From Ciona savignyi (lineage: Eukaryota; Chordata; Ascidiacea; Phlebobranchia; Cionidae): 64,000 nt of DNA. The position numbers were made by a program, and so were the translations under genes. Location: contig CH003412.1 of NCBI GenBank assembly GCA_000149265.1, positions 343,961 through 407,960 on the forward strand, given 5' to 3'. The notes beneath the pieces were generated by a model. It saw only the letters and a program-made list of their open reading frames with translations, did not search any database and had not been told where the DNA came from. The stretch's first letter is position 1. Each line of letters begins with the position of its first letter. This document shows positions 26,796 through 38,392 of this stretch, piece by piece.

Positions 26796-29160
26796 ATGGA
26801 CCGTAGTGGGCATTTACGAGAACTTGATAGACCAATACTGAGGAGTCGAAGCAGTTCTTTCACGAAAGAACCCAGTTATGAAAAAGATTACACTTTCAAT
26901 AAACATAATATTTCTGGTAAAAATGTACAAATAAACAGATCATTGAACGTGTCAAGGAGCAAAAAAAGAAGAAAACTTGGTTTCTTAAATAAAAGAAAGA
27001 GAAGAGTGGTTTCTGCTGCAGCTGAAAATCAAGAAAATTCTACTTTTGAGTGGACAACAGAATGCAGGGTTTGCAAGTTTAAAGCAGAGAGCATGGAAAA
27101 GTATGTTTTACATATTAAAGATTTTCATTACAATAAAATTGACACAGAAAATGAACACATACATTCAATGATTGCTGTGTCTAATAACGCTATTACACAG
27201 ATTTCAAATTTAGTTGCAAACATTGAAACACAAAAAAAAACTAGTAAATATGAAGTGGTGCCTATTCAACAAAATACAAACTTATCAAAATCAATGGAAG
27301 AAACCAATTTAAATACAAATGATCCAGAAAGTTGTGAAACATTTGTTGTAGGATCAAACGGTGACAATAAGGATTCTGATTCTGATATCTTTGATAATGA
27401 TGAAATGGATGCTGGTGAAACTGGATCAGAAGAAATGGATATTAATAAACAAAATTCGATTTCAATGGAAAACATATTGGATACCAGTATAGCAAATAAA
27501 AGTCTTGTTAATTGCGAAAGCACTCCTACTTCAATATGTCCAAGCAATGATAAAGATGGAGAAAACGGCAAAATAAACTCAACTGAGGGATTTACTCACA
27601 GTGGCTCCATTGCAGTTAAAATAGAGCCAACCTCTTGTGATACCGAAGTTTTTCCTGCAGCTGATCTGGAGTTGGTGGCAAGTACAACCGATTACCCAAT
27701 ACCTGAACATTCCCCAGTCTCAAATCTGACATCAGTCAGTCAGGCCACACTAACACTTTCTCAAAATACAACTGAGGACAAGTCAAAGAACTCCCAGTCC
27801 CAATTATCCAAACTAGAAACGATAGTTCATTCGTTGAAAGAGTCACACATTAACTGCGCATTGCCGAAAACATGCATCATAAGCTCAGCTGGCTATAGCA
27901 CCACAATTTCGACTGTCACTAGCACTACAAGCCCAGCAGTCTCTTATGGTCATGTTCCACCGGAAAATCAAATTGTAAGTGTTACCGAATCACCTAACAG
28001 TGTTCTGTGCGCAGTAACCCAAGATAGAATATCACCGGAAGAAAATGCAGATGAGATTGAACAGGGTGAAGATCTCGGAATTAAAATCGTTTCAATTCAA
28101 TCATATGTCGATTCTTCCCCGAAAGTTCCTAAACAAAATCAGCAATACAAGTCTTTTCAAAAAGCTGCATCCAACATACCGAACATAAGTTCATCTCCAA
28201 GTGTGGGATCCCAACAAAACCAGTTCAATACGTCGTCCAAAAATACAAGTGTAATCCCGGACTCATTTAACAGTATGCTGGGAAGTGGGCTAGTGACAAT
28301 GACTTACATTGGGGCACTTGATGCAGTGGAAAAAAGGCCCGAAATATGGAAAGTACTGTTGAACAGCTTTTACAGATTTCCGTACCCCCCTACGGATGAG
28401 ATTCAAGTTTTATCTGATATCACCGAGCTTAGCATCCAACATATCAAAGCCTGGTTTGTGGGTGCGCGGTTAAAACATGGGATAAGCTGGAGCCCAGATG
28501 AAGTGGTAAACGCATGGTCAGCTTTTCAAAACAATGAATTAACTAAGAAGAATCCACACAGTACGATAAATCAAAACTTTTCACCAAGAAATGTCGGTGT
28601 GGAATCTAAAGCTAAAAATATTTCACCTGTGAATAATAACACCCCAAACTTCTAACACTATTACACAACCAATACTGTGTGTATCGTGCTCGTGTAATAC
28701 TACACACCAGCTCACACTTCAGCAGCAGAAAGCCTTGATATTATCTGAAAAGGAGCTTTCTGTTCCACCAAGTATAGGTGAACTGAACAACCTTAGCGAT
28801 GTGACTGGATTACCGCAATGCGGGATTTTGTCGTATTACGTACTGAGTAGTTTCAACAGCAACAAACCAAGGCGTAAGACTGGTGAACAGACAAGTATAT
28901 TGTACCGGAGCTTTAGAAAAAATCCCTATTTGACTGAGAACGAAGTCGACTCTCTTACCCAGGCAACTGGGATGCTAAAATCAGAAATTCACCTTTTTTT
29001 CCGCCATGCTCGTCACAACATGAGAACTGAGTTGCAGAAGCTCTCTGTGAATTCCGACATTATCAACCTGTACAAATCGAAGTCCAACTGGGATGTGGAT
29101 CATGACAAGAGTCATGAAGTGCACAAAGAGTGCACTAAACATTGTCTCAATTTTGTTTAA
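26796..29160 (+). CDS. ZHX-like zinc-finger and homeobox protein
   Basis: The 26796-28655 frame starts ATG and carries a basic stretch (KKRRK and NKRKRR, about 55-70), a C2H2 finger C90-x2-C93-x12-H106-x4-H111, a long Ser/Thr/Asp-rich linker, and a homeodomain at about 510-570 with FPYP, WF and RLKHGISWSPDEV. The last phrase is the hallmark of homeodomain 1 in ZHX1-3. A second frame runs to 29160 with a degenerate homeodomain (LSEKELSVPPSIGELNNLSD) and another with SFRKNPYLTENEVDSLT and IHLFFRHAR. I join them with a phase-0 intron 28629-28722 (GTGAAT to CACTTCAG), giving 756 residues. A single extra base near 28633-28652 is the alternative, since the downstream frame is open throughout that stretch. 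The family acts as nuclear transcriptional regulators. Human ZHX proteins have two fingers and more homeodomains; only one finger is visible here. Confidence 0.85.
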
Positions 29161-29259
29161 GTTGACTTACCTTGGGAATGATATTGTTATTCCGATGCAG
29201 CAAGAAAATATAACATAAAACAAATTATGGGACAAATTTTTTTGGAACAAGTTTTCAAT

Positions 29260-29265
29260 AATAAA
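29260..29265 (+). terminator. AATAAA polyadenylation signal of the ZHX-like gene
   Basis: The hexamer lies 100 bases after the stop and 269 bases before the VPS72 start codon, so the two genes can have separate transcripts. Confidence 0.5.
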
Positions 29266-29533
29266 TCTTCTAATAGGCTGAATGAATGTCGTACCCTGGT
29301 TCGTTTTTACCTTGTTTTACGTTGCATGAATTTCATTAAGGTTCATACCTGCAACACTGTAACAGATTTTTTTTCAAGAATTGTGTCTGTTTTACAGTGT
29401 TAAGTAAACATGTAAATATATAAGCTATTGTACACTTTTCGAATTTAAACCATTTAGTTACACTTATTTATTTTCAATGTTCAAAATAGACATTAAAACA
29501 GCACCAAAATTGGTAAGGGGTTAACTTCCAACA

Positions 29534-31242
29534 ATGGCAGCTTCGCGTGAGTCACGCCGAAATGCTGGGAATCGCATGTCAAAGGTGCTTGAAGGTGAAT
29601 TGGATGAAGATGAGTTTTACAAAACTACTTACGGAGGTTTTATGGAGGTATTATACATAAACACAGTGGTGCAACCCGAATGATTTGTATGAAGTTTACT
29701 CTGCAGCCCGGTTTAGTCAAAATTTGCAGATTATTTATTAATTTGTCTCAGTTTTTAAATGTCTCCTCTAAAGAGACACTAATGTCCCTTCTTGATTATT
29801 TTTGTTTTTAATTATTGTTAGTGTCATTAATCAACCAATATAATGATCCAGGAGGAGGAGGACAATGACTTCAGTTCCGGACAGGAGGACTCCGCTGATG
29901 AGGTTGATTCGGATTTTGATCGATCTGAGAACGACGAGGTCGTAAGTGATGAGGGCGATGCGGACAAACCCAAGCGTAGAAAGAAGCCAGGAGTGAGTAC
30001 GAAAGCATACAAAGAGCCCGCTGTGAAAAAAACTTCGAAAAAAGACATTCCGGAAACTCAAGCAGCAGAATCCCAAGCGCCAAAACCCCAGGATGATAAA
30101 ATGGAGGAGGATGAAAGTAACATGACAAATGCAGATGCAGCGGCCAGAAGAGCATCAAGTAGGAACTCCAGATTGTATTTCTATCGGACTTTTTGTGGTT
30201 AAATATAAACTGCAGGATGTAGTGTGGAACATATAGATTTAATGGTGGTATTATCAAAATACTTGTTAAATAGCTTTAACCCCTTCATTTTGGCAGCAGG
30301 GCATATAGTATTTTAAAGATATGCTGTACTGAGAGATCTTGTATGAACTGTTTTTACTAACTGGGATAGATATATGTATTGAGTGATTGGTAATTGCTTG
30401 CAGTGAGAAAATCATCACGACATGCTACCGCTGCAAACTCGTTACTTACCAGCATTCGACAAAAAGAGAGAGAAATTTCGGACAAAAAGAAAAAGGAAAA
30501 CACGAAAAAGCCCATGATAGGGGTGGGTCATATTTTCAGGTTTTTATTCGATCAGAACAGATATATAAATTCTTGTATTATTTAGGTACGTCGGTTGACA
30601 CAGGAAGAACTTTTAGCAGAAGCTGAAAAAACTGAACGAAGAAATTTAAAATCACTGGGTTCGTTAAAATTTTTTGAGGAAAAAATATAGTTTTTAAAAA
30701 CATAATTTTGCAGAAAACTACCAGAGGCTAGAGGCAAATCGGAAGAAATCACAAGTAAAAAAACATAGCTTTGCAGTACCAACAATAAAAACTTACTCAA
30801 CTGGAATGCCATTACTCGATAAACCTGAACTGGATGTAGAGAGGTATTTGCGAAAACTGAATGCGAACTAATATTAATTCTGTTGTAACTGTTTTACTTT
30901 ATTCTTTAAAAATTAAGTAACTACCTAGTAAATTGTGCTTGTAAAGTAATGATAAAATCATTTTTCAGTGTCGATTCACCTCAATCCAATGAGTTCACCA
31001 ACCAGTGCAAAATATCTCGTTCTTTCATCATATTTTCACACGACTCCACTTTCGAGGAATACTTCCCTTGGAAAAGAAAACGGATTGGTCCGAAGCTACT
31101 CTGTCCTGTTACGAAAAAAGTGGCGCGTTACACAGACCCTCTCACAAAAATACCATATTACGATGCTGGTGCTTTTAAGCAGATTCGAGAGGCTTACCAT
31201 TCAGCCATCCAGGATTTAAAAAATAAAGGACTAATAAAATGA
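29534..31242 (+). CDS. VPS72: VPS72/YL1, subunit of H2A.Z-depositing chromatin remodelers
   Basis: Six exons in phase: 29534-29647, 29852-30158, 30404-30522, 30586-30658, 30714-30843, 30969-31242; 338 residues (human 364). The N-terminus SRRNAGNRMSKVLEGEL and DEFYKTTYGGF is the YL1 signature. It is followed by a strongly acidic region (EEEEDNDF, DEVDSDFD) that binds the H2A.Z-H2B dimer in the family, then a basic Lys-rich middle and RRLTQEELLAEAEKTE. The YL1 C-terminal domain follows: FEEYFP, and about residues 293-325 starting CPVTKKVARYTDP, with IPYYDAGAFKQIREAY. By family knowledge it works in the nucleus in the SRCAP and TIP60/p400 complexes. Each exon join restores a conserved phrase, for example ASMRKSSRH at 30158/30404. 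The start is the first ATG and matches the family start. Confidence 0.96.
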
Positions 31243-32564
31243 GTTGTTATTTCTTATTTAATACAGCTGCAGAACTTTTGTAAAGTACTAATGTAAGTGG
31301 TGCACAATTTAACAGAGCTTCCCGTTCTTGTAAAAGCATTTTAGGAACGCCACTAAATGCATGTCCTGACATTTTCTTAATCTTATGAAAATAGAAGTAA
31401 ATGAAAATGCATTTTTAAAGTTTTAGTCAGTTATTAGACAAACTCATTTATAATATTATAGAAGAAGCTTATAGAACGTGGTCCATATTTATATAATTTT
31501 TGGTATTTCATGTTTTATCCCAGTGGATAAAAAGTAAAAAATGCATGTGTGTTATCCTTATCACACCTAAAACTTTTGATTACTGGAGCTATTACAGTTA
31601 ATTGTATAAGATTATATTGTTTTAATTAACCTATTGATCCACTGGGTTCAGGCAACAGATCCAAGTCCCCAACCGACGGGCCATCAGCTGGTTTGGATTC
31701 CACAACTGTTCAGCTGACATCAGATTGCTAACATTTAAAATACACTAGTACTGAACCTATTTCTAATTTTTAAGAGGTAATTTTTCTCGTAACATGCCTT
31801 TCAAGGTCTACATGTGTGGTCCACGGTTGTACGTTTCCATACTGGTATAATGTAAGTGGAGTATAGAAATGCAAAGAATTTAATTTATACTTTAATATAA
31901 TTTTAAGGGTCACGAGAAATAATACCAATAAATTACTTTTGCATACAAAACAACATGGTGGTATAATTAAAGCAATCATATAAATTAGTCCTGATGCATG
32001 TTCCGAACAACATGCACATGGTTGCAATTATTAAAAGCAAAGTTGATCATTTGCTCTAATATCTCAGCACAAAATTGTTATTACAAATATATGCTGGAAT
32101 CAATTCTAGCTAGTTCATTGTGTCCATGTGCACTAGAAAGTTGTTGCTCGCACCAAGTAGTTAAGAAGATTTAATGAAAACTTAAATTATCGATCCAATG
32201 AATGGCTTCCCATGTGGTCAAAAAGGGTATTCTAATAATTAACTGTCAATCTGTCATTTTTCTAAATCTAGATAAACCGGCATGTAAGAGAGTTTGGCCA
32301 TTTAACTCATGTTAACCCCCCAAGAGTTTATCTTACCCCGAATTTTAATACAGCTTTCTAGAATGGGCCTGTACAAGTATGTAGTTATAGCGACACAATG
32401 AAAATGAGAAGTTATGAAAAATAAATATATTTGGAAATATGTGTATTGTCAACTTGAAGAAATACCTTTTATTGCTTCGACAACGACTATAAATCATCCT
32501 TTTAAAAACACAATAATTTTATCATATTGATGTATTATATAAGTACCACACCTAACTGCATCAT

Positions 32565-32599
<35 letters not shown>

Positions 32600-32774
32600 A
32601 AAAAAAGCTAATATGTTGACAATTATTAAAAAGTAGGCAAGTTAGACTGCGTAGAATAATCAGGTACAGTGGAATTGATTTTGGCTTCAACTGCTAAAAC
32701 ATCATGAAAATGGGTAAAACGTTAAATCAAGCAAAAATAAAATTTAAGCAGTGTTGCTACGTATGAATAGGAAG
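31243..32774. other. Convergent spacer between VPS72 (+) and GFOD (-)
   Basis: No coding similarity was seen. A reverse SINE fragment lies at 31632-31720 (CACTGGGTTCAGGCAACAG). A perfect TA dinucleotide run occurs at about 32570-32596. The 3' UTRs of both neighbours must lie here. Confidence 0.45.
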
Positions 32775-34466
32775 TTATGATGAATTTATTGATTGAGATA
32801 ATAGGTCACTGCTAGATGGCTTCTGCTCTAAGTGCGTCACCTGCAATAGGGGAAGTCAATAATAATGATAATGCAAATGCTCAACTTTGTAAGAAATAGC
32901 CAGGAAGTTGGTTGAATACATGACCCAATGCTATTATAGTAGAGAAAGGCTGAAATAGCAGTACATCTACTCTGGATTTCGTTGCCATAATAAAATGATT
33001 TACGGTGTATTATACATTTAAAAATGTTTAAACTAGTTTACTTTGTATACTAAACGTCAGCTCAATTACCAAATCTCTAATGGGTGAATTTGTCCTTGTG
33101 CATGGATTTACTTAAAAAGTTTTTTAAACCAAATTACAATATCTGAATTAATTAAGGAACTACTTTTTTTAGCCGAAAGGTTATGGATCAAAACTATGTG
33201 CTAGCAAGTCAAAAATATGTCTTGGTCAAGGCACTTCATCGCCCAGACCCAGTCAATTGATAGGCTAGGTTGTCATATAACTAATTCCAGTGTCTTCATA
33301 TGAATTATGGTAAGATAATAATAAAGTTTAAACCTTAAGCTTCCAACCTGTTCCCAATCACTGGTTTTTGATGATCGACGAATGCATTCAATTACTGTTT
33401 GAACATGGAGGGCATCCTCAAAAGTTGCTGCCTTTTCTAGAATCGATTTGTTCCAATTGCGTCTGTCTTTCTGGTCTTGAAATGAATCCTTTAAAGAGTC
33501 AATGAATCGGGAAGTCCCTTGGCAGAGCGGTACAGGAATTTGCGCCAGAATTTCGCTTGGAAATATACTTTCAAGCCCATCGGGCATGTCTTGGCAGTCT
33601 TTCATTATAAGTTCTTGAACATTGGAAGCATTTCCATTTGCACGACTTTGCCGATGCAAAACACCGTCCTTTGCAAGGAGACATGCTGTCGAGCCGATAA
33701 ACAAAACTTCATACGAGAAGGATCCAGGAACATTGTTGTTTAGCACGCATGTACAGCAAGCACCCTTATCCATTTGCATTTGAAAAGTACAGAAGTCATC
33801 ACTTGTAACTTCACGAAAGCCAGAAACCTTCGCTGATTGCTTCTGAAAAGTGGTGAGAAAGCCATGTACTTTAACAGCCTTCTGACCGGACACAAAACTC
33901 ACAATGTCCACAAAATGACCGCCCATATTGGTAAGCACACCGCCTCCCATTCTGCCATCATGTGACCAGTTGTAGTTGAGATTAAGTGACACACCGGAAT
34001 GTACACGAACCTCAACCACAAGCAACTCACCAATGTTGCCGGACGTGACTAACTTTTTCATCTCTACAAATGTCGGTAGAAAACGAAGGTGGTAAGTCAT
34101 CAAAGACATAAGTGCGGGGTAATAACGTGCCGCTTTTAACATCCGCAGCGTATCTTCTTGACCCAGCCCTGCCGGCCGCTCGCACAAAACATTCTTCCCA
34201 ATTCCTAATGTCTTTACTGCAATTTGAGAATGCAAAAACGGTGGGCAGTTAATGCACACCAAATCCACATGCTGGTTTAGTAAGACGTCATCAATCCGAC
34301 ATGTAGAAAACGGGATATTTAACAGTTTTGCTAAATTCTTTGCATCATCTTCTGTCCTTCCCCACAGAGCTTCAATTTTGAAACCTGAGCTCTTAAGCAA
34401 ATGAATGATGAGTTTTGCAGTAATCCCAGTACCAAATACCCCGATACCGGGTAAAGGTTGAGTCAT
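32775..34466 (-). CDS. GFOD1/2-type Gfo/Idh/MocA oxidoreductase
   Basis: Two minus-strand exons, 33348-34466 and 32775-32840, give 394 residues (human GFOD1 390, GFOD2 385). The N-terminal Rossmann motif is GIGVFGTGITA at 7-17, with LWGRTEDDA, DLVCINCPP and GIGKNVLCERPAG. The C-terminal part has KAVKVHGFLTTF, TSDDFCTFQM, NNNVPGSF and DRRNWNK. Exon 1 could read on for 24 more codons, but CAG|GTTGGA is a donor, and TCCCCTATTGCAG at 32841-32853 on the minus strand is a good acceptor. The tail then reads DWEQVTHLEQKPSSS, like the family C-terminus. The start MTQPLPGIG was preferred over an in-frame ATG 12 codons earlier because family members begin just before the Rossmann strand. Unlike the human proteins as I recall them, it keeps ERP (96-98) and H184-x2-D187, close to the catalytic motif of active family members. 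Substrate unknown. Confidence 0.9.
33168..33265 (+). repeat. SINE fragment (family 1) in the GFOD intron
   Basis: Contains GTGCTAGCAAGTC, TGTCTTGGTCAAGGCACTT and CCCAGACCCAGTC of family 1, degraded. Confidence 0.45.
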
Positions 34467-34594
34467 AGTAACATAGGGTAAATATGCAAGTGTGGAAAAC
34501 ACAAACAGTGCTAGCTGGGTAAATTTATAAAAATCCAGTAACCAACCCTAGATAGCAGGTATTAACCGTATTTGTATCTGTGATGTAATGGATT

Positions 34595-35945
34595 GTGTTA
34601 TTTTTTGTCCGTTTTTTTTTTCGTTTTTTTTTCTTTTTTTTTTCGTCAAAGGTTTGACGGAACCGTAATGAAACTTAGCCATTCTTTAGACAACATGATC
34701 TAGAAATGCAGAAACCAAAATTTTGGGTGATAAATCAAGGGGAATTCCCCTGGGAGGTTAAAAACCAAAACTGTATTTTTTACGAAAAATTGCGCTTTTT
34801 GTGGCATAGCGCTTGAACGGCTGCTCCAATTTGAATAAGATTAGGTTAGAATGTAAGTGCATTAGTCACTAATTTATCACTTAAAAGAAATGAAAAAATT
34901 ACCTAGGGAAATACCCCAAAAAATTAGATTTTGTTCTTAAATCATGATTGTGACAGGCATGCCATGTAGCCCCGACATCTACCAAAAGGAGTAATGGAAT
35001 CGCAATGAAAATTGGACATTTTTTAGACAACATGGTTCAGATATGCAGAAACCAAAATTTTAGGTGATAAAATCGAGGGGAATTCCCCTGGGATGTTAAA
35101 AACCAAAACGTAATTTTTTTCTAAAAAAATTGCCTTTTTTGGGCATAGCGCTTGAACGGCTGTTACAATTTGAATGAGATTTGGTGTAATGTAAGTGCAT
35201 TAGGCACTGATTTAACAATTAGCAAAATAAAAATAAAAAATTAGGGTAATACCCTAAAAATAAGATATTGTTCTTAAATCATGATTGTGACATGCATGGC
35301 ATGACGCCCCGATATCTAAAAGAAGGAATAATGAAATAGTAATAAAGTTTTGTCATTTGTTAGACAACATGGTCTAGATACGCAGGAGCAAAATTGTGGG
35401 TGATAAATCTAGGGGAATTCCCTCCCCGGAGACGTTAAAATCCAAAACGGTTATTTTTCTAAAAAATTAGCTTTTCGGGACATAGCATTTGAACGGCTGC
35501 TCTAATTTTTGCTCAGATTTGGTGGAATGCTAGATCGTTAGCCACCCTGTGTCACTTGCTAGATCGTTAACCACCCTGTGTCAAGAGAAAGAAAACATTT
35601 ACTTAGGGTAACTCTCTTAAAAACGAAAATATGTTCCTGACTCATGATTGTGACAAGCATGCCACATTGCACTGACACCTTCAACAAGGATTCGTTAAAT
35701 CGGATTAAAACTTTAAGAATTGATAGTTAACATGACTCACATATGTAACAGAAACTTATATACCAATCCCATAAGGAATTTCCCGAAGCCATAAAAAACT
35801 AAATCGAACTGTTTTAGGAATTTAACTTCATTTCAATACAGCACTTGAAAAAAAGCTTTAATTTAAAACATTTGTGATGAAATCTTATTGTTCTTTTTTT
35901 AACAACACATGGAGAAGAAGTTTGGTTTAATAACTATGGGACCCA
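34595..35945 (+). repeat. Tandem array of roughly 335-bp repeat, array 1
   Basis: Starts TTTTGTCCG plus a long T tract and TCGTCAAAGGTTTGACGG. The phrase TAGACAACATG then recurs at 34687, 35034 and 35361, giving periods of 347 and 327 bp. Each unit carries GGGGAATTCCC, AACGGCTG-y-T-C-yAATTT and ATCATGATTGTGACA. About 3.5 units are visible, the last degraded, ending near ATGGGACCCAT at about 35934-35945. No open frame is conserved. Confidence 0.75.
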
Positions 35946-36684
35946 TGCGTTTATGCTTGCAGAAAGAAAAACTACATAGTAACTATTAAATACAAAATGT
36001 GGTTAGGGACCCTGTAGCATGAATATATGGCATGCAACATGTGTTTTACAAATAGTGGTGGTTAAACACGTGGTTGACACTCTCTAGTTTTATTGGTGGT
36101 TGAGAAAATCCACATGAAAGTACTAATGCAGATATTAAGGCAAGCACTTTGCCTAGCACGACAAATATCCCATAATCCATCAGCTAAGCTCCACTAAGTA
36201 TAGAAAGCATGACAGTTTTTGACATGAGTTAGTATGAGCAATGCTTAAAATCCGCAAGTTTGTTACGTATTTTTTATTAATCAGACATGTTTTTAATTTG
36301 TTTTTAAAGTGCGTCGTGCATTTTGTTTAGATGTACATTTGTTTTGGTTTTCAGACCAAATTATTAATTTGTTGTTGGTGGCTATAAGTAAGCAATTTCT
36401 GTTTTTTCGATTAGTTATTAAATACCGTAGATTTGCTACAAATGCTTTTTATTTAGATTCTTTTAGAGATTAGTATTATATTAAAAATCATTAAATCTAC
36501 TTGGTTTCTTTAAATTTGCTCATCGTACTCTTAAATGTTACTTAATTGCGTAATATAGTTTTAGAGATCTTTCTTTGGGTTGGCATGGTAAGCATGCCGT
36601 GTCTCACTTAATATTTATTTTTTTGAATTTTCTATTTTACTTTACAGAATAAAGGCTTTTTATGTTTTTTTCAATTTTTAAAAA

Positions 36685-37380
36685 ATGGGTGAAGGCAGAA
36701 GCCTGAACAAATGGGCAAATGTTAGATTACCTCGCACGACCAAGTTATGGAAAGTATTGCATTGTATTGTATATGGTAGAGACTTTCTTTCTGTCTTAGT
36801 TTCAGTTCTTTCAGTTCAATGTGTTAATCCACTGGGTTCAGGAGGTGTCTGCTCAGTACTTTTTGTTCACAACAGACTAGGTCAGCGGTTCCCAAACGAG
36901 ACTTTGCCAGGGGCGCCACGAAAGCATGTGGAAGTTGCTGCATTTATTGTTTTTCTCACAAAAAAAACAGTAAAACGTTAATTGGGGATGTTGTTTGAGC
37001 CTGGTGTGCAACCCCATACACTAACATACAGTAATCATTTTACTTGTTGTTATCTCCCACTATTTGCTGACTAACATGGCATTGTTTTCGAATAATGGTT
37101 TGTCAAATATCTGCTTTGCATTAATTGACTGTTCGTCACTTTGGTGAATAGTTTTAAAAAGTTTGAATTGTTATCCAAATGCATGCTATAGTCTGGATAT
37201 ACAATATACAATACTTGCAGTTTGAAAATTTTGGCTTAATGAGAGAGCCGCAAGGTTTAATAAGTTGACAAAAGGCGCCGCCAACCAAAAAAGTTTGGGA
37301 ACCGCTGAACTAGGTGACGACCAATTTTGAACCCAAAACATTGGCTGAAAGGCAATGCACTAATCTACTATGTAGACTTT
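36685..37380 (-). repeat. Family-1 SINE (reverse), split by a hAT MITE
   Basis: Left part 36690-36882 has AATCCACTGGGTTCAGGAGG. The right part after 37308 has GACGACCAATTTTGAACCC and GAAAGGCAATGCACTAATC. The two halves are continuous once the 425-bp insertion is removed. Confidence 0.65.
36883..37307. mobile_element. hAT-type MITE, 425 bp, inserted in a SINE
   Basis: Terminal inverted repeats CAGCGGTTCCCAAAC and GTTTGGGAACCGCTG are perfect. The target duplication is ACTAGGT on both sides (36876-36882, 37309-37315), with a G/A difference at the eighth base. No transposase is present; it is a non-autonomous hAT element. Confidence 0.85.
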
Positions 37381-38392
37381 AAAAGTGTTGTTCATTTGTG
37401 TTCATTATGTTAGTGACAAAGTAGTTCTTCCCGATATTTTGCGTCCCGTTGATGTTATAAGCTGTCCGGCATTAGGTAATGACAAAATACCCTGTCCTGT
37501 TCAGGTTAGTGACAAAAATATCCTGTCCCACTTGAAATACAGTGTGTTACCCCGTCTCGTTGTTCAGCAGATTAGTAAAGCCCTTTTTCTTACATCGAAC
37601 TCAAATAAAGGAAAGATAAAGCTAACCTTAACCCTATACACTAACCTTAATGTAAAAAAAAAAACTAAAAAATGTCATAATCTTCATTTTAGTGTACAGT
37701 TTTCCTTCTCACCTACTTCCCTCTACCCTCATTTTTTGATTAATCCTTTCCTCTTTTTGTTGCCATTTTAATAGTTAGTCTCTAATCAGTAATTTAAAGT
37801 TTTCTGGTTCGATGGTCATATAGGGTGTCTGTATATAGGCTAACCCTTTTTGTCCATCGACTTCCTTATCCAATATCATTTTGTCGTCTTTTTGTTGATT
37901 AAAATTGTATTTTAACATTTGCATCATATGGACGAAAAACACAGTAAACAAACCTATTCTGTCAACGTTTGTTATCTTTTCCAAATACTATACTGTAATC
38001 ACTTTAACCCAAGTAACCTGTGTATAAGCTACCTGAACATGAAATACGTCTATAATATCTATGTGTATGGGGAAACGTAAGGGGATGATCACCAGGCAAT
38101 CGGTAAATTATCGCGCCTACTGTTTAGTTAGCGAATGTGTTGCACTGGGCTGTGTACAACGATGTTAGTGTTGTGCCGTTAGCACAACTCAGTGACCTTA
38201 AAAAAATAAAAAAAGCCATTGTAATTACTGTAATAAAATTCACTAATGCTGAAGACTACTAAAACTTTAGCCAATTAAAACGTAAACAGGAAAGGAATAT
38301 AAGTAAATAATTCTTATAACGTGTTTCACGAATGCGCCACAAAGTAAATACTACGCGTCATGATGTGAAAACCATGCGGACAGTAAGTAAAT

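Noticed and set aside
29871..30257. 128-codon minus-strand open frame
   Set aside because: Antisense shadow of VPS72 exon 2.
32570..32596. TA-repeat as a possible promoter or origin
   Set aside because: A plain dinucleotide microsatellite in a convergent spacer; nothing else supports function.
37385..37771. 128-codon plus-strand open frame
   Set aside because: Lies in repeat sequence with imperfect internal repeats, has low-complexity composition and no splice partners.
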